Assembly: GCA_002742845.1 (NCBI GenBank)
Contig: DLUH01000005.1
Span: 62,001 to 126,000 of the forward strand
Direction: 5' to 3'
From: Sulfurovum sp. UBA12169
GTDB taxonomy: Bacteria; Campylobacterota; Campylobacteria; Campylobacterales; Sulfurovaceae
DNA: 64,000 nucleotides
The notes beneath the pieces are model-generated. The model was not told where the DNA came from. It did not search any database and was given only the letters and a program-made list of their open reading frames with translations. Both the position numbers and the translations under genes were made by a program. Of the stretch, positions 49,839 through 58,086 are shown piece after piece. Each line of letters opens with the position of its first letter. Position 1 is the first letter of the stretch.

Positions 49839-50997
49839 TATTCAGGCTTTCCAAAATAGGTGTCAAATCTGTTTTGGATTTGATCTTTGTGGGTTTTAAA
49901 TGCGTATGCTGAAGTACTTTTTTTGAAAGAGCTGAAGCTTCTACCACGGCAATCCCTTCTATAGCATCAAAAATATCTTTTTGATTGAAATAATATTTGC
50001 CTGAGATTATTTTGCAGCCAAACTGCGCTGCTTCGGCTGCATTGTGTCCGCCCAAAGGCTCAAATGCTCCTCCCAAAATAACGATGTCGCTAATTGCATA
50101 TATATTCACCAGTTCGCCCAAGGTGTCTAAAACTATAATATCACTTTGCATCACTCTATTTTGCGAATATCTCTGACAGATAAATTGCTGTTCTTGCGCA
50201 AAGACTTCCGCCATTCTCGTCACTTTTTCAAAACGTTCCGGATGACGCGGCGCCAAAATAAGTACAGCATCCGGCTCTTCTTTTTTTAATGCCAAATAAG
50301 CCTCAAAGACCAAGATCTCTTCACCTTCGTGGATGCTCGCTGCACACACAACCATCGATGAAGGTTTCTTGAGCCATGCCGTAGGCAAAGGAAGCTTAGC
50401 AAGCTTAATATTGCCCGTAACTTTAATATTTTTTGCGCCCAATAATTCCAAACGTTCTTTATCTGTTTGACTCTGTGCATAGATTTCATCGATCTGCTTA
50501 AAGATGTGCCTGTAAAACCAAGCCATTTTCAAATATTTTGGAAAAGAGCGTTCACTCATACGCGCATTGATCAGCAAGGTTTTGGCACCTCTTTTTTTTG
50601 CAAGAGCAAAAAGCAGATACCAAAATTCTGCCTCCATAACAACTAACGCTTTTTGGGGTTTAGCCCACCAAAAAAGCAAAGGCTCAAAAGGCAGATACCT
50701 GCTTTGAGATGTATAGCTGCTTACTGCTTCGAACCCTGTGTGCGTAGTTGCAGTCATACGCAACATCTCATTGGGAAACATTTCAACAATCGGCGCAATG
50801 GCTTTGGCTTCACCAAAACTGCAAACGTGAAACCAGATTCCTGCTTTTTTTAAAGGTCTATTGTTCCACAAAAAAAATCTTGCAGGAATAGCATCTTTGT
50901 ACTTTGCCTTAAGAGAAAACAATGCCAAAAAAGGCAATGCCATACTATAAAAAATACCAACCGTCACGCTATAGAGAAGAAGAAAAAGTCTCTCCAT
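49822..50997 (-). CDS. waaA: 3-deoxy-D-manno-octulosonic acid transferase
   Basis: Transfers Kdo to lipid A, from an N-terminal single membrane anchor (about 5-28) into a GT-B glycosyltransferase. 'IWFHVCSFGEAKAIAPIVEMF', 'VVMEAEFWYLLFALAKKRGAKTLLINARMSERSF' (landmark EAEFWY) and the late 'VILGGAFEPLGGHNAAEAAQFGC' are characteristic of KdtA/WaaA. 391 residues. Shows that the organism makes lipopolysaccharide of the Gram-negative type. As in Helicobacter it is next to the HP0958-like gene. Confidence 0.94.
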   Translation of the reverse strand: MERLFLLLYSVTVGIFYSMALPFLALFSLKAKYKDAIPARFFLWNNRPLKKAGIWFHVCSFGEAKAIAPIVEMFPNEMLRMTATTHTGFEAVSSYTSQSRYLPFEPLLFWWAKPQKALVVMEAEFWYLLFALAKKRGAKTLLINARMSERSFPKYLKMAWFYRHIFKQIDEIYAQSQTDKERLELLGAKNIKVTGNIKLAKLPLPTAWLKKPSSMVVCAASIHEGEEILVFEAYLALKKEEPDAVLILAPRHPERFEKVTRMAEVFAQEQQFICQRYSQNRVMQSDIIVLDTLGELVNIYAISDIVILGGAFEPLGGHNAAEAAQFGCKIISGKYYFNQKDIFDAIEGIAVVEASALSKKVLQHTHLKPTKIKSKTDLTPILESLNNVLSN

Positions 50998-51007
50998 AAC
51001 CGATCAT

Positions 51008-51727
51008 TTAGGCTTTTTCTGTCTCGCGCTCGATATAGAGAATCCGTCCGCAATGGGGGCAGTTAACAATCTCGTCACCCCTGATCACCTCAGAGTAAGT
51101 TTTATCGTTAAGTTTCATATGGCACCCGTAACATGCCTGTTTTTTAACAGGAACAACTGCTGTGTTTCCTGCCCAGATACGAATCTTTTCATAAAATGAA
51201 AGCACTTTTTGTTCAATATTTCTAATCAATATTTCTCTTTTTTCAAAAAGTTCTGCTTTGCTTTGTTCTATTTCGGACTTCTCCACACTTACCATTTCAG
51301 CAACAGCCTGAAACTCATGTGCAAGTTGTTTTACCTTCTCGTTTACTTCGTCAAGAAGTATTTTTTTGGTTTCATTAATCTTTTGGAGTCTTTCGATCTC
51401 CTCATTGGCAAACGTCATCTTTTCTTTAGCAATATCCTCTTCTAAAGAAAGTGCTTTCATCTCTTTTTCTGTAGAAATCTCTTTGGCTTTCTTACTATTT
51501 AAAACAAGTTGGTTATTGAGCAGTTTAAGCTGTTCTTCAAACGTTCTTATTTTTTCTTCATTGTTTGCAATAGCCTTTATGAGTGCATCCGCTTCACTTT
51601 GTACTGTATCGATTTTTATTTTTGCTTTGGCGATTTTTTTATCTGCAGCCTCAAGTTCGGGTCTATAACTATCGATTGTTCTATCATTCTTTGCAAGCTC
51701 AATGAGCTCTCTTAAACGTTTATTCAC
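51008..51727 (-). CDS. HP0958-like coiled-coil protein with C4 zinc ribbon
   Basis: Residues 1-185 form a long antiparallel coiled coil rich in Lys, Glu and Gln. A C-terminal zinc ribbon follows with four Cys: 'CYGCHMKL' and, 20 residues on, 'CPHCGRILY'. 239 residues. In Helicobacter pylori HP0958 is the corresponding gene, an RpoN chaperone needed for flagella and also an mRNA-binding regulator; in other bacteria relatives (YacP-linked, DUF164) have unclear roles. It is flanked by waaA and a Nif3-like gene, the HP0957-HP0958-HP0959 order as I recall. Whether it has an RpoN-related role here is an open question. Confidence 0.85.
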   Translation of the reverse strand: MNKRLRELIELAKNDRTIDSYRPELEAADKKIAKAKIKIDTVQSEADALIKAIANNEEKIRTFEEQLKLLNNQLVLNSKKAKEISTEKEMKALSLEEDIAKEKMTFANEEIERLQKINETKKILLDEVNEKVKQLAHEFQAVAEMVSVEKSEIEQSKAELFEKREILIRNIEQKVLSFYEKIRIWAGNTAVVPVKKQACYGCHMKLNDKTYSEVIRGDEIVNCPHCGRILYIERETEKA

Positions 51728-51766
51728 TCTTGGTCCTTTTGGAGTTTAGGGGATTTAGCCATATCT

Positions 51767-52495
51767 TTATATTGATTCAATATGAAATGGATTTTTAGAA
51801 TGCGAAATTATAACCAAAAGAGGTAAATTTTTCAACTCTTGGGCTAAAATCTCCGCAAAAAACTGTTCGCTTTCGTAATGCCCTATATCCACCATCATCA
51901 AATTTTCGCTTAGTGCTTTCATGGCATCATGATACTTAATATCTCCGGTAAGAAAACAATCTGCCTCAACTGTATCCATCAAAGAAGCCCCCGCTCCGGT
52001 CGTAAGTGCAACAGAATTAATAATCTCTTTTTTACCCACCACTTTAAGCGCAGGTAAAGATAATTTCTTTTTGAGAAGCGCCAAAAGCGTCTGGTAACTC
52101 CATTCTCCTTTTGCAATACAAACAAATGGATTTTGCTCCATAACACTGAAGCCCAAAATTTTTTCAAAAACGTATCTATTGAGATGCGTTTGATCAAAAT
52201 TAGTATGCATTGCTATGAGCGATTGTTTTTTAAGAATCAGTTTTTCAAGCAGATTTGCAGGGTATCTGGCAAAATCAAGTTGAGACAGTTTAGCAAATAT
52301 TAGAGGATGATGCACTATAAAAAGTACTTCTTTGGGTGCTTGCTCTATCATCGATTCGTCCAAATCTAATGCAACTACGATTTGAGATATTTCACGAACC
52401 GCACTCCCCACAATCAATCCTGAATTGTCCCACTTTTCTTGAAGGTCAAAAGGACTTATTTTGTTGAGAAAATCATATATTTCCTGTAATTTCAT
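51767..52495 (-). CDS. Nif3-like dinuclear-metal protein (DUF34)
   Basis: 'LDLDESMIEQAPKEVLFIVHHPLIF' and 'IAMHTNFDQTHLNRYVFEKI' provide the metal-binding His and Asp residues, and late 'ADCFLTGDIKYHDAMKAL' with 'VDIGHYESEQFFAEIL' completes the NIF3/YbgI family. 242 residues forming a hexamer in relatives. Proposed activities include GTP cyclohydrolase I-like or general metal-hydrolase functions; none is firm. Located between the HP0958-like gene and glyQ as in Helicobacter. Confidence 0.93.
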   Translation of the reverse strand: MKLQEIYDFLNKISPFDLQEKWDNSGLIVGSAVREISQIVVALDLDESMIEQAPKEVLFIVHHPLIFAKLSQLDFARYPANLLEKLILKKQSLIAMHTNFDQTHLNRYVFEKILGFSVMEQNPFVCIAKGEWSYQTLLALLKKKLSLPALKVVGKKEIINSVALTTGAGASLMDTVEADCFLTGDIKYHDAMKALSENLMMVDIGHYESEQFFAEILAQELKNLPLLVIISHSKNPFHIESI

Positions 52496-52562
52496 ACCTA
52501 TCTCACTTTATCAAAAAAGTGCTGCATATTATCGCATATCACAATTATTGATTTTTAATTTG

Positions 52563-53456
52563 CTAACTTTTTACTCTTTTACCGCGCTCTTCTTCTTGCG
52601 CCTTATACAGCTGGGCACATCCGATGGCAAGCTCTCGTACTTTTAAAATATAATTTTGTCGCTGTGCTTGAGAGATGGCTTTTCTGGCATCAAGTATATT
52701 AAATGCATGTGAGGCCATCATGCATTGATCATAAGCCGCAAGCGGCAATCCCTTTTCAAGACAGAGTCTGCACTCTGCACTTGCATCTTCGAAATGTGCT
52801 AAAAGTTTTTCTACTGTTGCTACTTCAAAATGATATTTTGAAAATTCATATTCACTCTCTTTATGTACATCTGCATAGGTAGTAACCTGATCTTTGTTTT
52901 GGTTCCATACGATATCAAAGACCGATTCAACCCCCTGGAGATACATCGCCAAACGTTCTGTTCCGTAAGTGATCTCTACGGCCACAGGATCACAAGAGAT
53001 ACCTCCTACTTGCTGAAAATAGGTAAACTGGGTTACTTCCATTCCATCAAGCCATACTTCCCATCCAAGCCCCCATGCGCCAAGGGTTGGAGATTCCCAG
53101 TTGTCTTCAACAAAACGAATATCATGCTGAGTAAGATCAAGCCCCAGATATTCTAATGATTTTAAATAAAGCTCCTGAATATTGTCCGGACTCGGTTTGA
53201 TTAAAACTTGAAACTGATAATAGGCGCCTAATCTGTTTGGATTCTCTCCATAACGACCATCTGTGGGTCTTCTGCTCGGTGCGACATAAGCTGTACTCCA
53301 AGGCTTATTATCTAAACTGCGCAGAAGTGTTGCGGGATGAAAAGTTCCCGCCCCGGCAGGAATGTCGTAAGGCTGAACGATATTGCATCCTTGTTGTGCC
53401 CAAAATTGTTGCAATTTGAGAAGTAGTTCGCTAAAGGTAATTGCATCTTTGTTCAT
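52563..53456 (-). CDS. glyQ: Glycyl-tRNA synthetase alpha subunit
   Basis: Catalytic subunit of the heterotetrameric glycyl-tRNA synthetase. '[24 protein letters not shown]', '[22 protein letters not shown]' and '[30 protein letters not shown]' are almost invariant in GlyQ. 297 residues. The beta subunit gene (glyS) is not adjacent, as in Campylobacterota, where the two are separated. Confidence 0.97.
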   Translation of the reverse strand: MNKDAITFSELLLKLQQFWAQQGCNIVQPYDIPAGAGTFHPATLLRSLDNKPWSTAYVAPSRRPTDGRYGENPNRLGAYYQFQVLIKPSPDNIQELYLKSLEYLGLDLTQHDIRFVEDNWESPTLGAWGLGWEVWLDGMEVTQFTYFQQVGGISCDPVAVEITYGTERLAMYLQGVESVFDIVWNQNKDQVTTYADVHKESEYEFSKYHFEVATVEKLLAHFEDASAECRLCLEKGLPLAAYDQCMMASHAFNILDARKAISQAQRQNYILKVRELAIGCAQLYKAQEEERGKRVKS

Positions 53457-53482
53457 CTATATTCCTAATCTCTTTTAAAATC

Positions 53483-53977
53483 TTAAAGTTTTACTTCTAT
53501 CTCGACAGAGTCAAGTTCTACTTTTTTTGCTTTGCTAATTCTATCTTCTTGCAGCTTTACACGAAGTTCATCATCATTGAGCGCCATGATCTGAATAGCA
53601 AGATAAGCCGCGTTGACCGCACCTGCCTTACCGATAGCCACGGTTCCCACAGGCATGCCTCCTGGCATCATCACTGTACTGAGCAACGCATCTTCCCCCC
53701 TAAGCTCACCGCTTGCCATAGGAACGCCAAGCACCGGTTTGATTGTAGACGCAGCCAATGCCCCCGCCAAATGTGCCGCCATTCCTGCTGCCGCTATAAA
53801 AACTTGGGCCCCTTTGCTCTCGGCTTCTTTGACATAGTTTTTGGTTCTCTCCGGACTTCTGTGCGCAGAGGAGATAATAAGTTCGTAAGGTACGCCGAAC
53901 TTTTCAAGTGTTATACCGCACTCTTTCATCACTTCATAGTCACTTTTACTTCCAATAACAATCGATACAAATTTCAT
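53483..53977 (-). CDS. purE: 5-(carboxyamino)imidazole ribonucleotide mutase
   Basis: Purine biosynthesis enzyme. 'FVSIVIGSKSDYEVMKECG' (SGSxSD-type loop, here IGSKSD), 'SAHRSPERTKNYVKEAESKGAQVFIAAAGMAAHLAGALAAST' (landmarks SAHRSPER and GMAAHLAG) and 'PGGMPVGTVAIGKAGAVNAAYLA' define class I PurE. 164 residues. purK is not adjacent. It follows glyQ upstream by 26 nt in the Campylobacter-like order purE-glyQ. Confidence 0.96.
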   Translation of the reverse strand: MKFVSIVIGSKSDYEVMKECGITLEKFGVPYELIISSAHRSPERTKNYVKEAESKGAQVFIAAAGMAAHLAGALAASTIKPVLGVPMASGELRGEDALLSTVMMPGGMPVGTVAIGKAGAVNAAYLAIQIMALNDDELRVKLQEDRISKAKKVELDSVEIEVKL

Positions 53978-53994
53978 AATCTTCCTTTTTTATT

Positions 53995-54153
53995 AAAATA
54001 AATCTCCTTGAAGATGGGCGGAGCCCCTCTTCAATTCCTCTCACTGAAGCTTCGGCAGATGCCTCAGGGTTTCCAAAATAAATCTCCTTGAAGATGGGCG
54101 GAGCCCCTCTTCAATTCCTCTCACTGAAGCTTCGGCAGATGCCTCAGGGTTTC
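53995..54153. repeat. Perfect 80-bp tandem duplication between purE and U32 genes
   Basis: Two copies (53995-54074 and 54075-54153) are identical except that the second ends one base short. Each contains two potential hairpins: GGGC-GGA-GCCC and GGC-AGAT-GCC, with 'GAAGATGG..CTCTTC' outside the first. The second copy ends in the stop codon of the U32 gene. Identity of the copies shows a recent duplication. The layout is the same as the single element at 31689-31740. Confidence 0.95.
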
Positions 54154-55480
54154 AATCCCCGCATCGGCTCTCTTCCGCTTCCATAAGTCCTTTTTTGACA
54201 AGCGCCTCATCAATACCGCGTCTTAATATCGTATAGCCCGGCAATGTTGTCGGCAAAATAATATCATTCAAATCACCACTATGGATACATTCAAACTCTT
54301 TTCCCTTAAGCGAGATGAGTTTCTTGAATGTAAGCCAATATCGCCCCTCTTTTTGTTCTATTTTTCCATATTCATTATCACTCTCTTGGAGTGTTGCACC
54401 CACGGGCAAAACAATCTCCACTGTATCCCCTACGCAGGTCTTGTCTTTGCATCGCCAGGTTTTTCCATCTTCACCTACAAGTGCGGCTACCTGATGTGTG
54501 CCGTTTTGAATCGTAAAACCAAGTGATTGCGTATCGTCTTTTTCAAACGGACGGGAGATAAGATATGCATCGGTAAAACCTCTGTTTTGTGTCGTATTTA
54601 ACTCCTCCTGATAACGTTTTGCATTAAAATCATTAGCATAGAAATCATCGATTGCATGCCTGTAGGCTTTTGTCACTACTGCTGCATAATAGGGGGATTT
54701 TGTACGGCCCTCAATTTTCAATGAGTCTATCACTCCAGAAGAGAGGATTTCGTCTATATGCGATGCCATATTCATATCTTTAGCATTCATAATATAGGTA
54801 CCCACTCCAGTCTCTTCTTCAAGCCTAAAAGTAGTATTTGTTTCAGGATTATACGCATAAATTTCATAGGGAAAACGGCAATCATTGGCACAGGAACCCC
54901 GGTTGGGCACTCTGCCTTTTTGCAATGCCGAGATAAGACAGCGTCCGCTATAGGCAAAGCACATTGATCCGTGCACAAAAATCTCTATCTCAAGTTCGGG
55001 TATGACTGATTTGATCGCTTCACAATCTCTAAGACTGATCTCGCGTGCAGCAATAATCCTTTTAACTCCCATATCATAATACACTTGCGCATCAAGTGCA
55101 TTCATCACGTTCGCTTGCGTTGAGAGATGAATCGGAATCTTAGGAGCGATTTTGCTTGCCATCCTTACAACGCCAGGGCTCGAAACAATCAAGGCATCCG
55201 GGTTTAATTCTGCCATCTTTGCAATGTGATTTTCATAAAGTTTGACTTGAGAATTGAACGGAAAACTATTAATGGTTACATACACCTTTTTTTTTCTTTC
55301 GTGCGCATAGGCTATGCCCTCGGCAAAAGAATCTATATCGAACTCTTTTCCGGAGCGGATACGCAGTGAAAAAGTGCTTGTGCCGCCATACACAGCATCT
55401 GCACCATAATTCAAAGCGATTTTCATCTTCTCCAGATTTCCTGCGGGAGCCAAAAGTTCTACTTTGTTTTGATTTGTCAT
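54152..55480 (-). CDS. Peptidase U32 family protein (TrhP/YegQ-like)
   Basis: 'KVELLAPAGNLEKMKIALNYGADAVYGGTSTFSLR' start (landmark ELLAPAGN and GADAVY), a TIM-barrel-like core 'IHLSTQANVMNALDAQVYYDMGVKRIIAAREISLRDC' and the Cys cluster 'MCFAYSGRCLIS...GSCANDCRFPYE'. The family includes E. coli TrhP (YegQ), which hydroxylates U34 of tRNAs together with prephenate, and UbiU/V. 442 residues; a C-terminal domain with 'TWRCKDKTCVGDTVEIVLPVGA' is typical of the TrhP subfamily. Exact role is inferred. It follows purE in the Campylobacter-type order, as I recall. Confidence 0.9.
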   Translation of the reverse strand: MTNQNKVELLAPAGNLEKMKIALNYGADAVYGGTSTFSLRIRSGKEFDIDSFAEGIAYAHERKKKVYVTINSFPFNSQVKLYENHIAKMAELNPDALIVSSPGVVRMASKIAPKIPIHLSTQANVMNALDAQVYYDMGVKRIIAAREISLRDCEAIKSVIPELEIEIFVHGSMCFAYSGRCLISALQKGRVPNRGSCANDCRFPYEIYAYNPETNTTFRLEEETGVGTYIMNAKDMNMASHIDEILSSGVIDSLKIEGRTKSPYYAAVVTKAYRHAIDDFYANDFNAKRYQEELNTTQNRGFTDAYLISRPFEKDDTQSLGFTIQNGTHQVAALVGEDGKTWRCKDKTCVGDTVEIVLPVGATLQESDNEYGKIEQKEGRYWLTFKKLISLKGKEFECIHSGDLNDIILPTTLPGYTILRRGIDEALVKKGLMEAEESRCGD

Positions 55481-55596
55481 AATAATCCTATTCTCATTTT
55501 ACGTGAGATGTATTTGGCTTTTATTTTACCCTATTAGTGGTAAAACATAGATTTTATGTTAAAATTATTTAAAAACCAAATAGGTTGAAACAAAAA

Positions 55597-56376
55597 ATGA
55601 AAATAGATCTGCACAATCACACTGTTCGTTGCAATCATGCCGAAGGAACGATTGATGAATTCATCCAGAAAGCCATCGAACTTGGTATAGATATCTATGG
55701 ATTTACAGAACATGCGCCTATGAATTTTGATGAAAAATATCGATTGGGTTTTAATGAAATGGAAGCATATGCCAATGATGTAATGGCCGCAAGAGAACGT
55801 TACAAAAATGACATCAGCATTCTTTTGGGGTATGAAGTGGATTATCTTCCTGGGTATATGGATAAACGCGTACTGGATGCCGATGTAGATTATTTGATAG
55901 GTTCGGTACACTTTTTGGACAAGTGGGGGTTTGATAATCCTGAATTTATACGTGGATACCAAGACCGCGATATTGATGAGATATGGCAGGCTTATTTTGA
56001 TGCCACTGAAATGATGGCAAAGAGCGGTAAGTTTGACATTGTTGGGCATCTGGATCTTATAAAAGTGTTTAAATTTATGCCCAAAAAAGATACAAGAATG
56101 CTCGCAAAAAATGCACTAAAAGCGATCAAAGCTTCCGGCATGGTGATCGAGCTCAATACGGCGGGATTGCGTAAACCTATCGGAGAGATCTATCCCTCGC
56201 GCACTCTTTTGGAGGAGGCTTATTCGCTTGATATTCCCATTACATTCGCTTCAGATGCGCATACTGTCGGGCAGATAGGCTTTGGATACGAAAAGGCTGT
56301 GGCCCTGGCAAAAGAAGTGGGCTACACCAAAGCTATCACTTTTTCTCAACGAGATAAAAAATCGATTATTTTTTAG
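55597..56376 (+). CDS. PHP-family histidinol-phosphatase (HisK-like)
   Basis: 'KIDLHNHTVRCNHAEGTIDEF' supplies the metal-binding HxH; later 'ILLGYEVDYLPGY', 'YLIGSVHFLDKWGFDNPEF', 'FDIVGHLDLIKVF' and 'PITFASDAHTVGQIGFGYEKA' are the PHP motifs of HisK/HisJ-type histidinol-phosphatases. 260 residues. The frame opens at a TTG (55585); the ATG at 55597 is closer to the family start. It would fit the histidine pathway represented by hisG at 18.3 kb. Other PHP phosphoesterases are possible. Confidence 0.87.
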   Translation: MKIDLHNHTVRCNHAEGTIDEFIQKAIELGIDIYGFTEHAPMNFDEKYRLGFNEMEAYANDVMAARERYKNDISILLGYEVDYLPGYMDKRVLDADVDYLIGSVHFLDKWGFDNPEFIRGYQDRDIDEIWQAYFDATEMMAKSGKFDIVGHLDLIKVFKFMPKKDTRMLAKNALKAIKASGMVIELNTAGLRKPIGEIYPSRTLLEEAYSLDIPITFASDAHTVGQIGFGYEKAVALAKEVGYTKAITFSQRDKKSIIF

Positions 56377-56449
56377 GCAATTATTTTACATTATCTTTTT
56401 TTGAAAAAGCAAATTGATTATTTTTTGGGCAATTATTTTACATTATCTT
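56364..56449. repeat. 34-bp direct repeat, 52-bp period, before glnA
   Basis: Positions 56364-56397 and 56416-56449 are the same 34-bp AT-rich sequence with one mismatch (TTTTTTAGGC versus TTTTTTGGGC). The first copy contains the stop codon of the histidinol-phosphatase-type gene; the second is noncoding and lies just upstream of the glnA promoter region. It looks like a local duplication of the 3' end. Confidence 0.85.
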
Positions 56450-56462
56450 ATTGTAGAGTGGC

Positions 56463-56468
56463 TATAAT
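56463..56468 (+). promoter_or_regulatory. -10 box for glnA
   Basis: TATAAT, followed by a GGAGGAAC ribosome-binding site and the ATG at 56503. The upstream 34-bp repeat copy overlaps the expected -35 zone; no NtrC or sigma-54 site (GG-N10-GC) was recognised. Confidence 0.6.
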
Positions 56469-56502
56469 ATAATGATAAAATTAATTTGGAGGAACATCCG
56501 TT

Positions 56503-57933
56503 ATGGGTAAATTTGTGAACAATATTGCAGAATTCAATACATTCTGCGAAGAAAATGAAGTAGAATTTGTAGATTTTAGATTTACAGACATCAAAGGAAC
56601 TTGGCACCATATCACCTATAGAAAACATGCCGTAAATGACAATATGCTCCAATCCGGTCTGCCTTTTGATGGCAGCTCTATCGATGCTTGGCAGCCGATC
56701 AACAAATCAGATATGCTTTTAAAACCGGATATTGAAACAGCCTTTCTTGATCCCTTTACCGCAGACAGTACGGTTATTGTAATTTGCGATGTGTACGACA
56801 TTTATAAAAATGAGCTCTATGCAAAATGCCCTCGTTCCATTGCCAAAAAATCCCTAGAATATCTTGCTGCTGCCAATATTGGCGATGTTGCTTATTTTGG
56901 CCCTGAAAATGAATTTTTTATATTTGATGACGTGCGTATATGGAACGGTATCAACGAAGCTGGCTATAGAGTAGATACCGAAGAAGGAAGCTGGAATGCT
57001 TCAACCAAATACAGCGAAACAGGGAACATGGGACATAGAGCAGGCACTAAAGGCGGATATTTTCCAGTCATGCCGATCGATACCATGGTTGATCTAAGAG
57101 CAGAGATGATGCATATCCTTGAAGAGGTAGGACTGGACGTTATGCTTGGTCACCACGAAGTGGCGCAAGGACAAGGTGAAATCGGCATTAAATTTGGAAC
57201 CATGATTGAAGCTGCGGATAATGTACAAAAGTACAAATATGTTGTCAAGATGGTAGCACATCTCAACGGGAAGACAGCAACGTTTATGCCGAAACCGCTT
57301 TATGGTGATAACGGAAGCGGGATGCACGTTCATCAATCTATCTGGAAAGACGGGAAAAATCTTTTCTACAAAGAGGGAGAATATGCCAATCTAAGCCAAA
57401 CAGCGCTTCACTATCTTGGCGGTATTTTTAAACATGCCAAAGCGGTTGCAGCCATTACAAACCCAAGTTCAAATTCTTACAGAAGATTGATTCCGGGATT
57501 TGAAGCACCTTCTATTTTGACTTATTCTAGCCAAAACAGATCTGCTGCATGTCGTATTCCTTATGGTGCCAATGAAATGGCTACAAGAATTGAAACAAGA
57601 TTCCCGGATTCCTCTGCATGCCCTTATCTTGCATTTGCTGCATTGATGATGGCCGGGATTGATGGCATCAAAAATAAATATATTCCAATTGGGCCAATGG
57701 ATGAAGATCTCTTTGAGCTTACTCTTGATGAGATAAGAGAGAAAAAGATCCCTCAAATGCCTCATACCCTCAGAGAAGCACTTGAAGATCTTATTGCTGA
57801 TAATGATTTCCTTCAACCGGCATTCAGTAAAGAGTTTATCACCGAATATCAGCACTATATGTTTAAAAGACAGGTGTGGCCCGACGAAGCAAGACCGACA
57901 GCCTTTGATTTTTCAACCACGTATTCTTGTTAA
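56503..57933 (+). CDS. glnA: Glutamine synthetase, type I
   Basis: Central enzyme of ammonia assimilation, a dodecamer. '[18 protein letters not shown]', '[17 protein letters not shown]', metal-binding '[14 protein letters not shown]', '[15 protein letters not shown]', and '[26 protein letters not shown]' are intact. 476 residues. The loop where E. coli has the adenylylation Tyr397 (NLYDLPPEE) reads 'DLFELTLDE', with Phe in place of Tyr, so the enzyme cannot be controlled by GlnE-type adenylylation at that site. A strong terminator follows. Confidence 0.97.
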   Translation: MGKFVNNIAEFNTFCEENEVEFVDFRFTDIKGTWHHITYRKHAVNDNMLQSGLPFDGSSIDAWQPINKSDMLLKPDIETAFLDPFTADSTVIVICDVYDIYKNELYAKCPRSIAKKSLEYLAAANIGDVAYFGPENEFFIFDDVRIWNGINEAGYRVDTEEGSWNASTKYSETGNMGHRAGTKGGYFPVMPIDTMVDLRAEMMHILEEVGLDVMLGHHEVAQGQGEIGIKFGTMIEAADNVQKYKYVVKMVAHLNGKTATFMPKPLYGDNGSGMHVHQSIWKDGKNLFYKEGEYANLSQTALHYLGGIFKHAKAVAAITNPSSNSYRRLIPGFEAPSILTYSSQNRSAACRIPYGANEMATRIETRFPDSSACPYLAFAALMMAGIDGIKNKYIPIGPMDEDLFELTLDEIREKKIPQMPHTLREALEDLIADNDFLQPAFSKEFITEYQHYMFKRQVWPDEARPTAFDFSTTYSC

Positions 57934-57965
57934 AACTTTTTCGGGTGTTCTGCCCGAAAAAGTTT
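57933..57965 (+). terminator. Rho-independent terminator after glnA
   Basis: AAACTTTTTCGGG (57933-57945) and CCCGAAAAAGTTT (57953-57965) form a perfect 13-bp stem with a 7-nt loop, directly overlapping the glnA stop codon region. The A-run on the 5' arm and the T-run on the 3' arm let it work in both directions, also for the convergent PBP1A gene (end at 58087). Confidence 0.85.
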
Positions 57966-58086
57966 CTACTGTAAAAAATTTTATATTTTATATTATTTCT
58001 TTATTAGCTGCAAATATCTCTCTCATTTTCTATACCCAAAACCACAAAAGAGTTTCTGTCTGCTTTATTGCCACCAAAAAATAAAA

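Noticed and set aside
55534-56049. A 171-codon minus-strand frame opposite the PHP phosphatase gene
   Set aside because: Antisense to clear PHP motifs on the plus strand.
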